Of a stretch of 64,000 nt of DNA, positions 1 to 8,220 are shown in pieces; the stretch's first letter is position 1, and each line of letters starts with the position of its first letter. Source of the stretch: Glycomyces lechevalierae. GTDB lineage: Bacteria > Actinomycetota > Actinomycetes > Mycobacteriales > Micromonosporaceae. The notes below the pieces were generated by a model, which had not been told where the DNA came from, did no database searches, and saw nothing but the letters and a program-made list of their open reading frames with translations. The translations under genes and the position numbers were made by a program. The stretch lies in the NCBI RefSeq assembly GCF_027622945.1, contig NZ_JAPZVQ010000018.1, forward strand, positions 1 through 64,000. The letters run 5' to 3'.

Positions 1-245
1 GCGACTTTGGTATGTGTCGAAGCATGTCCTGACCGATTTTCAACGGGACACCAAGCAAGTGTCCCAAGGAAAAGACAGTCAAAAACAGTACCAACCAAGA
101 ACCGCCGAAACCTTGTCCAGCGACCTCAATCAGCCCGCACGCTGACCATCCAAACACCCTGTTGAGTTCTCAAACAACACGCACTAATCAGATCTGAAAC
201 TTCTTGGAAGTTCCTCTCCGACCGGAGCGGCTCCAGTAACTTACC
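1..245 (-). promoter_or_regulatory. Probable rRNA operon promoter and 16S leader, running off the left edge
   Basis: Read on the minus strand, positions 177-157 give TTGTTTGAGAACTCAACAG, a stretch I recognise from the leader upstream of 16S rRNA in actinomycetes. About 60 nt further upstream is a TAAGTT hexamer (243-238) that could be the -10 box; no good -35 box is seen. No protein gene is convincing here. I infer that 16S rRNA begins just beyond position 1 on the minus strand. The sequence of the gene itself is not in the window, so this rests on the leader motif only. Confidence 0.5.
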
Positions 246-386
246 AGACCGGTTTTCGGGCCGTTTTGGCCCCCCGATCGATTCGTTCGGAGTTTTACCC
301 TTTTGGTTCTGGGCCAGGGCCTTTCGGCTTTCCTGTCCGTTTCCCCCTCGGGCAAAGACAAATTTACGCGACCTGGAAACGGGGTT

Positions 387-423
387 CGCAAGGGGGGTGC
401 GTGCTCGGCGCCACACCCTTGCG
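387..423 (-). terminator. Hairpin downstream of obg
   Basis: The arms CGCAAGGG (387-394) and CCCTTGCG (416-423) form a stem just past the obg stop codon. It would separate obg from the rRNA promoter region to its left. There is no clear T-run, so termination strength is uncertain. Confidence 0.4.
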
Positions 424-459
424 AACCACACGTTTTTGCAGGTCAGTCCGCAATTGGGG

Positions 460-1923
460 CTATCGCTTGCGACGTTTGCCCCTGGCTTCCTCTTCTTTCG
501 CGACCCTTTCGAGCACCTCAGCGCGGCGTTCCTTGCGCTCGGCGAGGCGTTCGTCGGCGCCCTTGCGGTCGCTGACTTCGAATCGGGCGTCGGTGCCACG
601 GGGGCCGACGGTCGCGACGATGTTCGGGTCGGTCGGCTGCCACTCGAACTCGTGGTCCCCGATGCGGACGTACGAGCCGGGCACCGCGCCTTCCTTCACG
701 AGTGCGTCTTCGACACCGAGGTTCGCGAGTCGGTCGGCGAGGTAGCCGACCGCCTCTTCGTTCTCGAAGTTGGTCTGGCTGATCCAGCGCTCGGGCTTGG
801 CGCCGGAGACGATGAATTCGACGTCACCCTCGAACGCGGGCTTCACCCTCTTCACCTTGAAGCCGGAGTCGTCGACGGCGATCGGGCGGATCACCGCGCG
901 GGTCGCCTCGACCGGCGGCTGCGCTTCGCGGAACTCCACGACCTCCTTGGCGAAGGCGAAGTTGAGCTCCTTCAGTCCTTCACGGCTGACGGCGCTGACG
1001 GCGTAGATCGGCCACCCGTACTTCTCGAGATCGCCGCGGACGTACTCGGCGAGTTCGCGGCCGTCCGGGAGGTCGATCTTGTTGAGGACGATGATGCGCG
1101 GCCGGTCGGCGAGGCCGCCGTACTCGGCGAGCTCGTGCTCGAGGGCGTCGATGTCGGAGACCGGGTCGCGGTCGGACTCGAGGCTGGCGCAGTCGACGAC
1201 GTGCGCGAGGACCGCGCAGCGCTCGATGTGCCGGAGGAACTGGAGTCCGAGGCCCTTGCCGGCGGCCGCGCCCGGGATGAGGCCCGGGACGTCCGCGATG
1301 GTGTAGGTCGTCTCTCCGGCGGACACGACGCCGAGGTTCGGGGCCAGGGTCGTGAACGGGTAGTCGGCGATCTTCGGCCGGGCGGCCGACATCGCGGCGA
1401 TGAGGGAGGACTTGCCCGCGGAGGGGAAGCCGACGAGGCCGACGTCGGCCACGCTCTTGAGTTCGAGGACGACGGAGAGCTCATCGCCGGCCTCGCCGAG
1501 TTCGGCGAAGCCGGGGACCTTGCGCTTGGAGCTGACGAGCGCGCGGTTGCCGCGGCCGCCGCGGCCGCCGTGCGCGACCGTCACCTCGGTGCCGTTGCCG
1601 GTGAGGTCGGCGAGGATCTCACCGTCGGCATAGATGACGGTGCCGTTGGGCACGGACACCCGGATGGACTCGCCGTTGGCGCCGTCCCGGTTGGACCCTT
1701 GGCCCTGCTTGCCGTTGCCGCCCTGGAGGCGGGTCTGGAAGTGGAAGTCGAGCAGGGTGTGCACATTCGGGTCTACGACGAAGACCACATCACCCCCGTG
1801 GCCGCCGTTGCCGCCGTCGGGTCCGCCGAGCGGCTTGAACTTCTCACGGTGGACCGACACACAGCCGTTGCCACCTTTACCGGCAATGACCTGGAGATTC
1901 ACGCGGTCTACGAAACTTGTCAC
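460..1923 (-). CDS. obg: GTPase Obg/CgtA, ribosome assembly
   Basis: Obg is an essential GTPase of 50S ribosome assembly and stress control in the cytoplasm. The protein shows the Gly-rich OBG fold at the N-terminus (GKGGNGCVSVHREKF, PLGGPDGGNGG), the G domain with GFPSAGKSS (G1), DVPG (G3) and NKID (G4), and a C-terminal OCT domain ending near the motif DHEFEWQP, followed by a basic tail. The GTG start at 1923 is chosen because it puts the conserved SFVDRV at the N-terminus; the longer upstream frame reads 36 unconserved residues. The usual upstream partners rplU and rpmA are not next to it. Instead a tRNA-Lys gene lies divergently upstream. Confidence 0.96.
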   Translation of the reverse strand: MTSFVDRVNLQVIAGKGGNGCVSVHREKFKPLGGPDGGNGGHGGDVVFVVDPNVHTLLDFHFQTRLQGGNGKQGQGSNRDGANGESIRVSVPNGTVIYADGEILADLTGNGTEVTVAHGGRGGRGNRALVSSKRKVPGFAELGEAGDELSVVLELKSVADVGLVGFPSAGKSSLIAAMSAARPKIADYPFTTLAPNLGVVSAGETTYTIADVPGLIPGAAAGKGLGLQFLRHIERCAVLAHVVDCASLESDRDPVSDIDALEHELAEYGGLADRPRIIVLNKIDLPDGRELAEYVRGDLEKYGWPIYAVSAVSREGLKELNFAFAKEVVEFREAQPPVEATRAVIRPIAVDDSGFKVKRVKPAFEGDVEFIVSGAKPERWISQTNFENEEAVGYLADRLANLGVEDALVKEGAVPGSYVRIGDHEFEWQPTDPNIVATVGPRGTDARFEVSDRKGADERLAERKERRAEVLERVAKEEEARGKRRKR

Positions 1924-2038
1924 CGTCCAAGCGTAGCCACCTCGGGGACCCCCGGAGACGGTGGCCGCAGCACATGCTAAAGTTTCTCCTCGTGCGAGAG
2001 ACACCGGCGCGAAAGTGCGGTAGAAGCTCAAACATCAT

Positions 2039-2114
<76 letters not shown>

Positions 2115-2117
2115 CAC

Positions 2118-2147
2118 AAGAGGTCCTGGTCACAGGGCCTCTTTTTG
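2118..2147 (+). terminator. Intrinsic terminator after tRNA-Lys
   Basis: An 11-bp stem, AAGAGGTCCTG/CAGGGCCTCTT (2118-2128 with 2133-2143, one G-T pair), is followed by a T-run starting within the stem. It directly follows the CCA end of the tRNA. Confidence 0.75.
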
Positions 2148-2169
2148 GTTTCCCGGACAGGGTGTGGAA

Positions 2170-2203
2170 AAGGGCCCGGCAGCCGTTCGGCCGCCGGGCC
2201 CTT
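2170..2203 (-). terminator. Intrinsic terminator for the 2217-2966 gene
   Basis: A GC-rich 11-bp stem AAGGGCCCGGC/GCCGGGCCCTT lies immediately after the stop codon of the minus-strand gene. On that strand it runs into TTTTCC, so it has the form of a Rho-independent terminator. Confidence 0.7.
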
Positions 2204-2216
2204 CGCGATCTCAGAA

Positions 2217-2966
2217 CTAGGAGAGGTCGCCGAACATCTCGCTCGATTGGGTGACGAAGTCCTCGAGCACGGCGGTGGCGGCGGCCTCTTCGACGCCTTC
2301 GCCGTCCCACAGTGTCGTGTAGACCTTGACGTCGAGACTGCCGAGCGCGACGTGGAGCGTGAGGCTCTTGTAGCCGTCGCTGGCCTGCGTGTAGAAGCTG
2401 CCGGCGTCGCCCAGTTCGGTGTACTCGCTGAACTCGTAGCCGTTCTCCGAGTTGTAGTAGTCGGCGTCCGACTCGACCCAGTAGACCGTGTCCTCCACGG
2501 TCTCGTAGTCGGAGATGGTCAGGTTGACCCCGGTGATCTCCGCGTTGTAGTACGAGCAGGTGAGCGAGCCGAGCCCGTTGGAGCTGGACTCGCTGCGGGT
2601 GGTCTGGTCCGGGTCGACGGGGCCGTAGGCGTCCTCGAAGGCGCTGAAGTCGAAGGCGTCGCAGGCGTCGGAGTTCAGCTCGACCGTGCCGGAGCCGCCG
2701 CCGTCGTCGCCGCCGTTGTCCTGGCCACCGTCATTGCCGCCGTCGTTGCCCCCGTCGGCACTCTCGCTCGAGCCGTCGCCCCCGCCGCCCTCGTTGGTGT
2801 CCGAGCTCTGGGTGCGCTGCACCACCAGCAGGATCACGGTCATGATGATGACGAGGACCGTCACGACCGCCCCGCCGATGAGCCACAGGTTGTTCTGCTG
2901 CGGCGGCTGCGGGGACGGGCCGCCGTACTGCGGCGTCGGGTAGCCCGGCTGCGAGGGGTAGGTCAT
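2217..2966 (-). CDS. Membrane-anchored extracellular protein of unknown function
   Basis: I do not recognise a named family. The protein has a short cytoplasmic Pro/Gln/Tyr-rich N-terminus (about residues 1-28), one hydrophobic helix (LIGGAVVTVLVIIMTVILLV, about 31-50), a low-complexity Gly/Asp/Ser linker, and a roughly 150-residue acidic extracellular domain with two cysteines. This layout is common in actinobacterial surface proteins. The ATG at 2966 is preferred over the longer frame (start 3002) because GGAG lies just upstream and the Pro-rich tail then starts at the Met. It is divergent from phoU and ends in a strong hairpin. Confidence 0.75.
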   Translation of the reverse strand: MTYPSQPGYPTPQYGGPSPQPPQQNNLWLIGGAVVTVLVIIMTVILLVVQRTQSSDTNEGGGGDGSSESADGGNDGGNDGGQDNGGDDGGGSGTVELNSDACDAFDFSAFEDAYGPVDPDQTTRSESSSNGLGSLTCSYYNAEITGVNLTISDYETVEDTVYWVESDADYYNSENGYEFSEYTELGDAGSFYTQASDGYKSLTLHVALGSLDVKVYTTLWDGEGVEEAAATAVLEDFVTQSSEMFGDLS

Positions 2967-3125
2967 CTGGTCCGCTCCATGGGGATCGTTCGTGCTTCGC
3001 ACTCACTCTAACGCCGTGCGTCCAAGCCTGTTCGCCCGGAGTTTGCCAGCCGGGGAAACGTGGAAGGCGCCCGCGATGCCTAGACTGGGCGCATATCCGA
3101 CCCTTCCTACCTCGATTGGTCCACT

Positions 3126-3773
3126 ATGGCGAACGTATTCCATGCGCATCTCAACGAGCTCAACGAGCTCCTGGTCGAGATGGCCCGCCGCGTCAGCGAC
3201 GCGGTCGAGCAGGCGGGTGCGGCGCTGCTCGAGACCGACACGGCCGCGGCCGAGGCCGTGGTCGCCGCGGACGACCAGGTGAACGCGTTGCAGTTCCGGG
3301 TGGACGACCGGATCGTGGAGCTGATGACGCAGTACGACCCGGTCGCGACGGACCTGCGGTTCGTGCTGGGGGCCGTGCGGATCTCGGTTGACCTGGAGCG
3401 GATGGGCGACCTGGCGAAGCACGTGGCGAAGTCGGTGCTCCTGCGCGCGCCCGTGCCGGTGATCCCCGATTCGCTGCGGGCGGACTTCGCGGCGATGGGC
3501 GCGGCCGCGGTGCACCTCTCGCAGAAGCTGGTGACCGTGCTCGAGGAGCGCGACCACCTGCAGGCCTCGCAGATGGGGCTCGACGACGACGAGCTCGACG
3601 CGATCCAGCAGCGCATCCACGCGCAGGTGCCGAGCCTCGGCTACGGGCCGCAGACGGCCGTGGACGTGGCGCTCCTGGCGCGGTTCTTCGAGCGCTTCGG
3701 CGACCACGCCGTGCGCATCTCGCACCAGGTCGTGTACCTCGTGACAGGGGATGTTCACCTGGATCGTTCATAA
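3126..3773 (+). CDS. phoU: Phosphate signalling protein PhoU
   Basis: PhoU is a cytoplasmic three-helix-bundle protein that links the Pst transporter to the PhoR sensor kinase and damps the phosphate-starvation response. The protein (215 residues, normal length) has the two PhoU repeats: an FHAHLNELNELLVEMA-type first helix, the conserved stretch DPVATDLRFVLGAVRIS and a second-repeat end with FFERFGDHAVRISHQVVYL. It stands 212 bp upstream of pstS on the same strand. No Shine-Dalgarno sequence is evident before the ATG. No phoR or phoP is in the window. Confidence 0.95.
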   Translation: MANVFHAHLNELNELLVEMARRVSDAVEQAGAALLETDTAAAEAVVAADDQVNALQFRVDDRIVELMTQYDPVATDLRFVLGAVRISVDLERMGDLAKHVAKSVLLRAPVPVIPDSLRADFAAMGAAAVHLSQKLVTVLEERDHLQASQMGLDDDELDAIQQRIHAQVPSLGYGPQTAVDVALLARFFERFGDHAVRISHQVVYLVTGDVHLDRS

Positions 3774-3870
3774 CGGTCCGATCACAGCCGGGCCGATACC
3801 CGGTAAAACCGCCTGTTCAGAGGGGTACCTCCGGCAGGTCTCAGTTCACTGTTGCGAATCGCGCTCAGTC

Positions 3871-3903
3871 GTTCACCTTGAGTTCAACTCCAAGTCAGCG
3901 GGT
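3871..3903 (+). promoter_or_regulatory. PHO box upstream of pstS
   Basis: Two adjacent 11-nt direct repeats, GTTCACCTTGA (3871-3881) and GTTCAACTCCA (3882-3892), match the PhoP-binding unit known from Streptomyces (GTTCAYY type). A weaker third unit may occupy 3893-3903. They sit 95-115 bp before the pstS start. An isolated GTTCACTG lies at 3844 and could extend the site. Phosphate-starvation activation of pstS is inferred. Confidence 0.75.
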
Positions 3904-3985
3904 GAACACCGGGTCTGGCTTTGATGGTTGCGGACAGTGAAGCAGTAGCCCGGCCGAGCGCCGGGAGACGGAGTAGAGACCAGCT

Positions 3986-5053
3986 GTGAACATGAAACTG
4001 AACCGCAGAGCCATCATCGGCGGCATCACCGCCGGCACCCTCGCTTTCGGCCTGGCGGCCTGCGGCGGCGGAAACGGCGACGAAGAGGGCGGGTCCGGCG
4101 ACCTCGCCTCCGGCGAGATCAACGCCTCGGGCGCGAGCTTCCCGGACGCCTTCTACGCGGCGGCCATCGAGGCCTACGCCGAAGTGAACCCCGACCTCAT
4201 GGTGACCTACAACGCGACCGGCTCCGGCACGGGCAAGTCCGAGTTCGGCGAGGGCCTGAACGACTTCGCGGGCACCGACTCGCTGGTGAAGGACGATGAC
4301 GGCGTCGAGGCCGGCAGCTTCCAGTACATCCCGACCGTGGCCGCCCCGATCACGGTGTCCTACAACCTGCCCGGTGTCGACGCGCTGCAGCTCCCCCAGG
4401 ACGTCCTGGCCGGGATCTTCGTCGGCTCCATCACCACTTGGAACGCCTCCGAGATCGCTGAGGCGAACCCGGGTGTGACCCTGCCGGACACCGCGATCAC
4501 GCTCGCGGTCCGCTCGGACGGCTCGGGCACCACCACGAACTTCTCGAAGTTCCTCGAGGCGGCCTCGCCCGACGTCTGGACCCTCGGCTCCGGCGACACC
4601 ATCGAGTGGCCGGGCAACGCCGTCGCCGGTGAGAAGAACACCGGTGTCGCGCAGGTCATCCAGAGCACCGAAGGCGCGATCGGCTACGTCGACCTCGCCG
4701 ACGCCACCGAGGTCGGCCTCGTGACCGCCTCCATCGAGAACGCGGACGGCGCCTTCATCGCGCCGACCCTCGAAGGCGCGACCGCCGCCCTCGCCGGCGC
4801 CACGGTCGAAGCCGACCTCTCGTACAACCCGCTGAACGCGGCCGGCGCCGAGGCCTACCCGATCACCGCGCCGACGTACATCCTCATCCGCACCGAGTAC
4901 GAGGACGCGAACGTCGCCGCCGGTGTCAAGGAGTTCGTCAACTACCTCATCACCGACGGCCAGGACCTGGCCGCCGACAACGGCTACGCGGCGCTGCCCG
5001 AGAGCCTGCAGGAGCAGGCCGTCGAAGCGCTGAACTCGACGATTGCCGACTAG
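3986..5053 (+). CDS. pstS: Phosphate-binding lipoprotein PstS
   Basis: This is the high-affinity periplasmic-type phosphate receptor of the Pst ABC importer, lipid-anchored outside the membrane. The N-terminus is a lipoprotein signal: NRRAIIGG, a hydrophobic core, then the lipobox FGLAAC with Cys26 as lipidation site. A Gly/Asp linker follows. The PstS body shows the ligand-binding stretches ASGASFP, NATGSGTGKSEF, AGTDS and RSDGSGTTTNFSKFL. The GTG at 3986 and the ATG at 3992 are both possible starts. It is the first gene of pstS-pstC-pstA and follows a PHO box; a hairpin after the stop may reduce read-through so that PstS is made in excess. Confidence 0.96.
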   Translation: MNMKLNRRAIIGGITAGTLAFGLAACGGGNGDEEGGSGDLASGEINASGASFPDAFYAAAIEAYAEVNPDLMVTYNATGSGTGKSEFGEGLNDFAGTDSLVKDDDGVEAGSFQYIPTVAAPITVSYNLPGVDALQLPQDVLAGIFVGSITTWNASEIAEANPGVTLPDTAITLAVRSDGSGTTTNFSKFLEAASPDVWTLGSGDTIEWPGNAVAGEKNTGVAQVIQSTEGAIGYVDLADATEVGLVTASIENADGAFIAPTLEGATAALAGATVEADLSYNPLNAAGAEAYPITAPTYILIRTEYEDANVAAGVKEFVNYLITDGQDLAADNGYAALPESLQEQAVEALNSTIAD

Positions 5054-5071
5054 GAACCCCGGATCCGATCA

Positions 5072-5101
5072 CCCCAACGGCCAGCGCGCCGCTGGGGTTT
5101 T
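5072..5101 (+). terminator. Terminator-like hairpin between pstS and pstC
   Basis: CCCCAACGGC (5072-5081) pairs with GCCGCTGGGG (5088-5097), one mismatch, followed by TTTT (5098-5101). A partial terminator here would give more pstS than pstCA mRNA, as is common for binding-protein genes. Confidence 0.65.
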
Positions 5102-5135
5102 CGGCCGTTCCACCGACGAAACCGGAGAGAGAACC

Positions 5136-6122
5136 TTGACCGCAACGGCAACCCCCGAAGCCCCCGCCGAGGTCGACCTCGGCGGCGAGGCCCGCTCCCG
5201 CAGGGCCGACTGGGGCTTCCGGGCCCTGGTGACCGCGGCCGGGCTGACCGTCCTCGCCGTACTGGGCCTGATCCTGGTCACGACCTCGCTGCGCAGCGCC
5301 CCCGCGTTCCAGGACGAGGGCCTGATCGGCTTCATCACCGGCACCCGCTGGGCGCCCAACGACGACGTGCTCGGCACCTTCCCGATGCTCTACGGGACGC
5401 TGATCACCTCGCTCATCGCGATGGTCATCGCGGTGCCCGTCTCGATCGGCATCGCCCTGTTCATCACCGAGGTCGCCCACCGGCGCACCCGCAAGTACAT
5501 CGTGACCGTGATCGACCTCCTCGCCACCGTGCCCTCGGTGGTGTTCGGCCTGGTCGCGGTCCTCGTGGTCGTCCCGGCGATCACCCCGGCGTACCAGTGG
5601 TTCGCCGACCTCGTCGCGCCCGTGCCCGGCCTGAACGCGATCTTCGACGAGTCCAACACCGGCCGCAACTACATCACCGCGAGCCTGGTGCTGGCGATCA
5701 TGGCGGTCCCGATCATCACCTCGATCGCGCGCGAGGTCTTCGCGACCGTGCCCGAGACCGACAAGCAGGCCGCGTACGCGCTCGGCGCCACCCGCTGGGA
5801 GATGGTCAAGGGCGCGATCCTGCCGCACTCCTTCGGGGGCCTCGTGGGCGCCTCGATGCTGGGTCTGGGCCGCGCGATGGGCGAGACCATCGCGGTGGCG
5901 CTGGTCATCGGCGGCGCGACCTCCATGTCCGCCAACCTCTTCGAGCCCGGCAACACGATGGCCGCGATTATCGCGCAGCAGTGGGGCGAGTCGAGCGGCC
6001 TGCACCAGGACGCGCTCATCGCGATCGGCGTGGAGCTGTTCGCGATCACCGTGCTCATCAACTTCCTCGCCCGCGTGGTCGTCCGCCGCGCCGAGATCAA
6101 GATGAAGGGGGCCCACTCATGA
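5136..6122 (+). CDS. pstC: Phosphate ABC transporter permease PstC
   Basis: PstC is one of the two membrane-spanning subunits of the phosphate importer. After a charged N-terminus come six transmembrane stretches, starting with ALVTAAGLTVLAVLGLILVT. The coupling-helix motif of ABC permeases appears as AAYALGATRWEMVKGAILPH. A TTG start at 5136 is chosen because GGAGAGAG lies 8-12 bases upstream. A longer frame from 5043 would overlap pstS and run through the hairpin. The stop overlaps the pstA start as ATGA, so the two subunits are translationally coupled. Confidence 0.94.
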   Translation: MTATATPEAPAEVDLGGEARSRRADWGFRALVTAAGLTVLAVLGLILVTTSLRSAPAFQDEGLIGFITGTRWAPNDDVLGTFPMLYGTLITSLIAMVIAVPVSIGIALFITEVAHRRTRKYIVTVIDLLATVPSVVFGLVAVLVVVPAITPAYQWFADLVAPVPGLNAIFDESNTGRNYITASLVLAIMAVPIITSIAREVFATVPETDKQAAYALGATRWEMVKGAILPHSFGGLVGASMLGLGRAMGETIAVALVIGGATSMSANLFEPGNTMAAIIAQQWGESSGLHQDALIAIGVELFAITVLINFLARVVVRRAEIKMKGAHS

Positions 6123-7009
6123 CGAGCCTCAACACCGCCCCGGACCTGACGGGGCGCAACCTGTCGAAACGGCGCGCGTTCGCCAACCGCACCGCGACGC
6201 TCCTCATCGGCCTGTGCGTGCTCATCGCGGCCCTGCCGCTGGTGCTCGTCGCATGGGAGGTCGTCACCCGCGGCGGCTCGGCGCTGAGCCTCGGCTTCCT
6301 CACCGAGGAGATCCCGCGGAACTACCGCACCGCGGGCCCGGGCATGGGCCCGGCGATCCTCGGCACGCTCGCCATCACCGGCATGGCGGCGCTGATCGCG
6401 ATCCCGGTGGGCGTCCTGGGCGCGGTCTACCTGAACGAGTACGGCAAGAACAAGCCGCTCGCGCGGTTCATCCGCACCATGGCGGACGTCATGACCGGCG
6501 TGCCGTCGATCGTGATGGGCCTGTTCATCTACGTCGCGTACGTGGTCGTCATCGGCGAGAAGGTCGGCTTCGGCGGCTCGCTCGCCCTGGCCTGCCTCAT
6601 GCTGCCGATCGTGATCCGCTCGGCCGAGGAGATGCTGCGGCTGGTTCCCGACGAGCTGCGCCAGGCCTCCGCGGGCCTCGGCGCGCGCAAGTGGCGCACC
6701 ACGATGAGCGTCGTCCTGCCTTCGGCCTCTTCGGGCATCACCTCGGGCGCGCTGCTCGCGGTGGCGCGCGCGGCGGGCGAGACGGCGCCGATCATCGTCA
6801 CGGTGGGCTTGACGTACATCTACAAGCCCGACCTCTTCTACGGCGAGAACACGACCCTGGCGGCGCAGATCTACCGCAACGCCACGCAGCCGTTCGCGGC
6901 GTCGCAGGAGCGGGCCTGGGGCGCGGCCCTCACGCTGATCGCGATCGTCTTCCTGTTCACGATCGTCGCGCGCGTGATCGCGGCGCGGTTCGCCATCGAC
7001 AAGCGCTAG
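6119..7009 (+). CDS. pstA: Phosphate ABC transporter permease PstA
   Basis: PstA is the second channel subunit of the phosphate importer. It has 296 residues with six membrane helices and the permease loop QASAGLGARKWRTTMSVVLP that contacts the ATPase. The ATG at 6119 overlaps the pstC stop (ATGA). The gene ends at a TAG that lies inside a CTAG palindrome (7006-7009); the same four bases supply the stop of pstB on the other strand. The expected next gene in the operon, pstB, is therefore inverted. Confidence 0.95.
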   Translation: MTSLNTAPDLTGRNLSKRRAFANRTATLLIGLCVLIAALPLVLVAWEVVTRGGSALSLGFLTEEIPRNYRTAGPGMGPAILGTLAITGMAALIAIPVGVLGAVYLNEYGKNKPLARFIRTMADVMTGVPSIVMGLFIYVAYVVVIGEKVGFGGSLALACLMLPIVIRSAEEMLRLVPDELRQASAGLGARKWRTTMSVVLPSASSGITSGALLAVARAAGETAPIIVTVGLTYIYKPDLFYGENTTLAAQIYRNATQPFAASQERAWGAALTLIAIVFLFTIVARVIAARFAIDKR

Positions 7010-8004
7010 TACTGCTCGGTCTCTACGCCGCGGCCCCCGCACCGGTGCGGGGGCCGCTGCTCTGCACGCGAAAGGGCCCCCCCCAAACCGCGGGGGCCGT
7101 TTCGGGTCGCGGGGCGCGCCGAGGCGAAACGGCCGGTCACGTAGTTCTCGGTGCGCTCGTCCGAAGGCGTCGTGAAGATGCGCTGCGTGTCGTCGAACTC
7201 GACGAGGACGCCGGTGCGGGTGTCGCTCTGCTCGTTCACCTCGGTCGAGAAGAACGCGGTCTTGTCCGAGACGCGGGCGGCCTGCTGCATGTTGTGCGTG
7301 ACGATCACGATCGTGAACTGCTTGGCCAGGTCGACCATGAGCTCCTCGATGCGGGCCGTGGCGATCGGGTCGAGCGCCGAGCACGGCTCGTCCATGAGGA
7401 CCACCTCGGGCGCCAGCGCGATCGTGCGGGCGATGCAGAGGCGCTGCTGCTGGCCGCCGGAGAGGGCGAGGGCGCTCTGCTTGAGCTTGTCCTTGACCTC
7501 GTCCCAGAGCGCGGCCTTCTTGAGGGAGTCCTCGACGATGGCCTCGCGCTCGGCGCGCGGCACGCCGTGGATCCTGGGGCCGTAGGCGACGTTGTCGAAG
7601 ATGGACTTGGGGAAGGGGTTGGCCTTCTGGAAGACCATGCCGATGCGGCGGCGGACCTCGACGGGGTCGACGCCGGCGCCGTAGACGTCCTTGCCGTGGT
7701 AGGAGACCGTGCCTTCGACGCGGGCGCCGGGGATGAGGTCGTTCATGCGGTTGAGCGAGCGCAGGAGGGTGGACTTGCCGCAGCCCGAGGGGCCGATGAG
7801 CGCGGTGATCTCGTTCTTGGCGACGGTGAAGGTGACGTCCTTGACGGCGTTGTAGGCGCCGTAGTAGACGTTGACGCCGCGGATGTCGAAGACGGTGGGG
7901 GCGCCGTGGCCGGCCGGTCCGTGCTGGGGTGCGGGCGCGGTGTTCGCACCGATCCTGCGGGGATCGACGGTGCGGCCGAGCGCCGAAAGCGACGGGTCGC
8001 TCAT
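7006..8004 (-). CDS. pstB: Phosphate ABC transporter ATPase PstB, with a C-terminal extension
   Basis: PstB hydrolyses ATP to drive phosphate import with PstSCA. The protein has Walker A GPSGCGKST, the Q-loop VFQKANPFP, the signature LSGGQQQRLCIARTIA, Walker B VVLMDEPCSALDP and the H-loop IVTHN. The ATG at 8004 follows GAAGGAGAAACC. Family members normally end at YVTGRF plus one or two residues. Here about 38 more residues follow, encoded through two hairpins between pstA and pstB. The gene is convergent to pstSCA, which is unusual, yet has its own PHO box, so co-regulation seems kept. Confidence 0.93.
   Translation of the reverse strand: MSDPSLSALGRTVDPRRIGANTAPAPQHGPAGHGAPTVFDIRGVNVYYGAYNAVKDVTFTVAKNEITALIGPSGCGKSTLLRSLNRMNDLIPGARVEGTVSYHGKDVYGAGVDPVEVRRRIGMVFQKANPFPKSIFDNVAYGPRIHGVPRAEREAIVEDSLKKAALWDEVKDKLKQSALALSGGQQQRLCIARTIALAPEVVLMDEPCSALDPIATARIEELMVDLAKQFTIVIVTHNMQQAARVSDKTAFFSTEVNEQSDTRTGVLVEFDDTQRIFTTPSDERTENYVTGRFASARPATRNGPRGLGGALSRAEQRPPHRCGGRGVETEQY
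7031..7098. terminator. Two hairpins in the pstA/pstB convergent overlap
   Basis: Positions 7031-7056 are a perfect 26-bp palindrome (13-bp arms). A second inverted repeat, GGCCCCC/GGGGGCC, lies at about 7075-7098 and includes an 8-base C run (7077-7084). The first fits a bidirectional terminator for pstA. Both lie inside the extended 3' end of pstB. Confidence 0.6.
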
Positions 8005-8054
8005 GGTTTCTCCTTCTGCGCGAGGCAGGTGTGGAAGCGAAGCGGGCTGCCGCG

Positions 8055-8109
8055 ACTGTAGGCGCGGCGGGTGGCCTCGGGTTCGATCCGGGGTGAACCG
8101 GGAGTGAAT
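8055..8109 (-). promoter_or_regulatory. PHO-box promoter of pstB
   Basis: On the minus strand three adjacent 11-nt units occur: ATTCACTCCCG (8109-8099), GTTCACCCCGG (8098-8088) and ATCGAACCCGA (8087-8077). These fit the PhoP direct-repeat pattern. A TACAGT -10 box (8060-8055) lies 16 nt after the last unit, so the PHO box takes the place of the -35 box, as in PhoP-activated promoters. The pstB ATG follows at 8004. Confidence 0.75.
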
Positions 8110-8220
8110 CCGCGGGCCCGGGTCGGTCTCGCCGGTGCCGGGCGGTTCCGCGGCGTCCCTCGCTCGCCGCATGTGGGCCGAAACTGGACGCGGGGTCCTT
8201 CGGGCGGCGATACTGGCCGG

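Noticed and set aside
5043..5135. N-terminal extension of PstC from an ATG overlapping pstS
   Set aside because: It reads through a terminator-like hairpin and is not membrane-protein-like. TTG 5136 has a good ribosome site.
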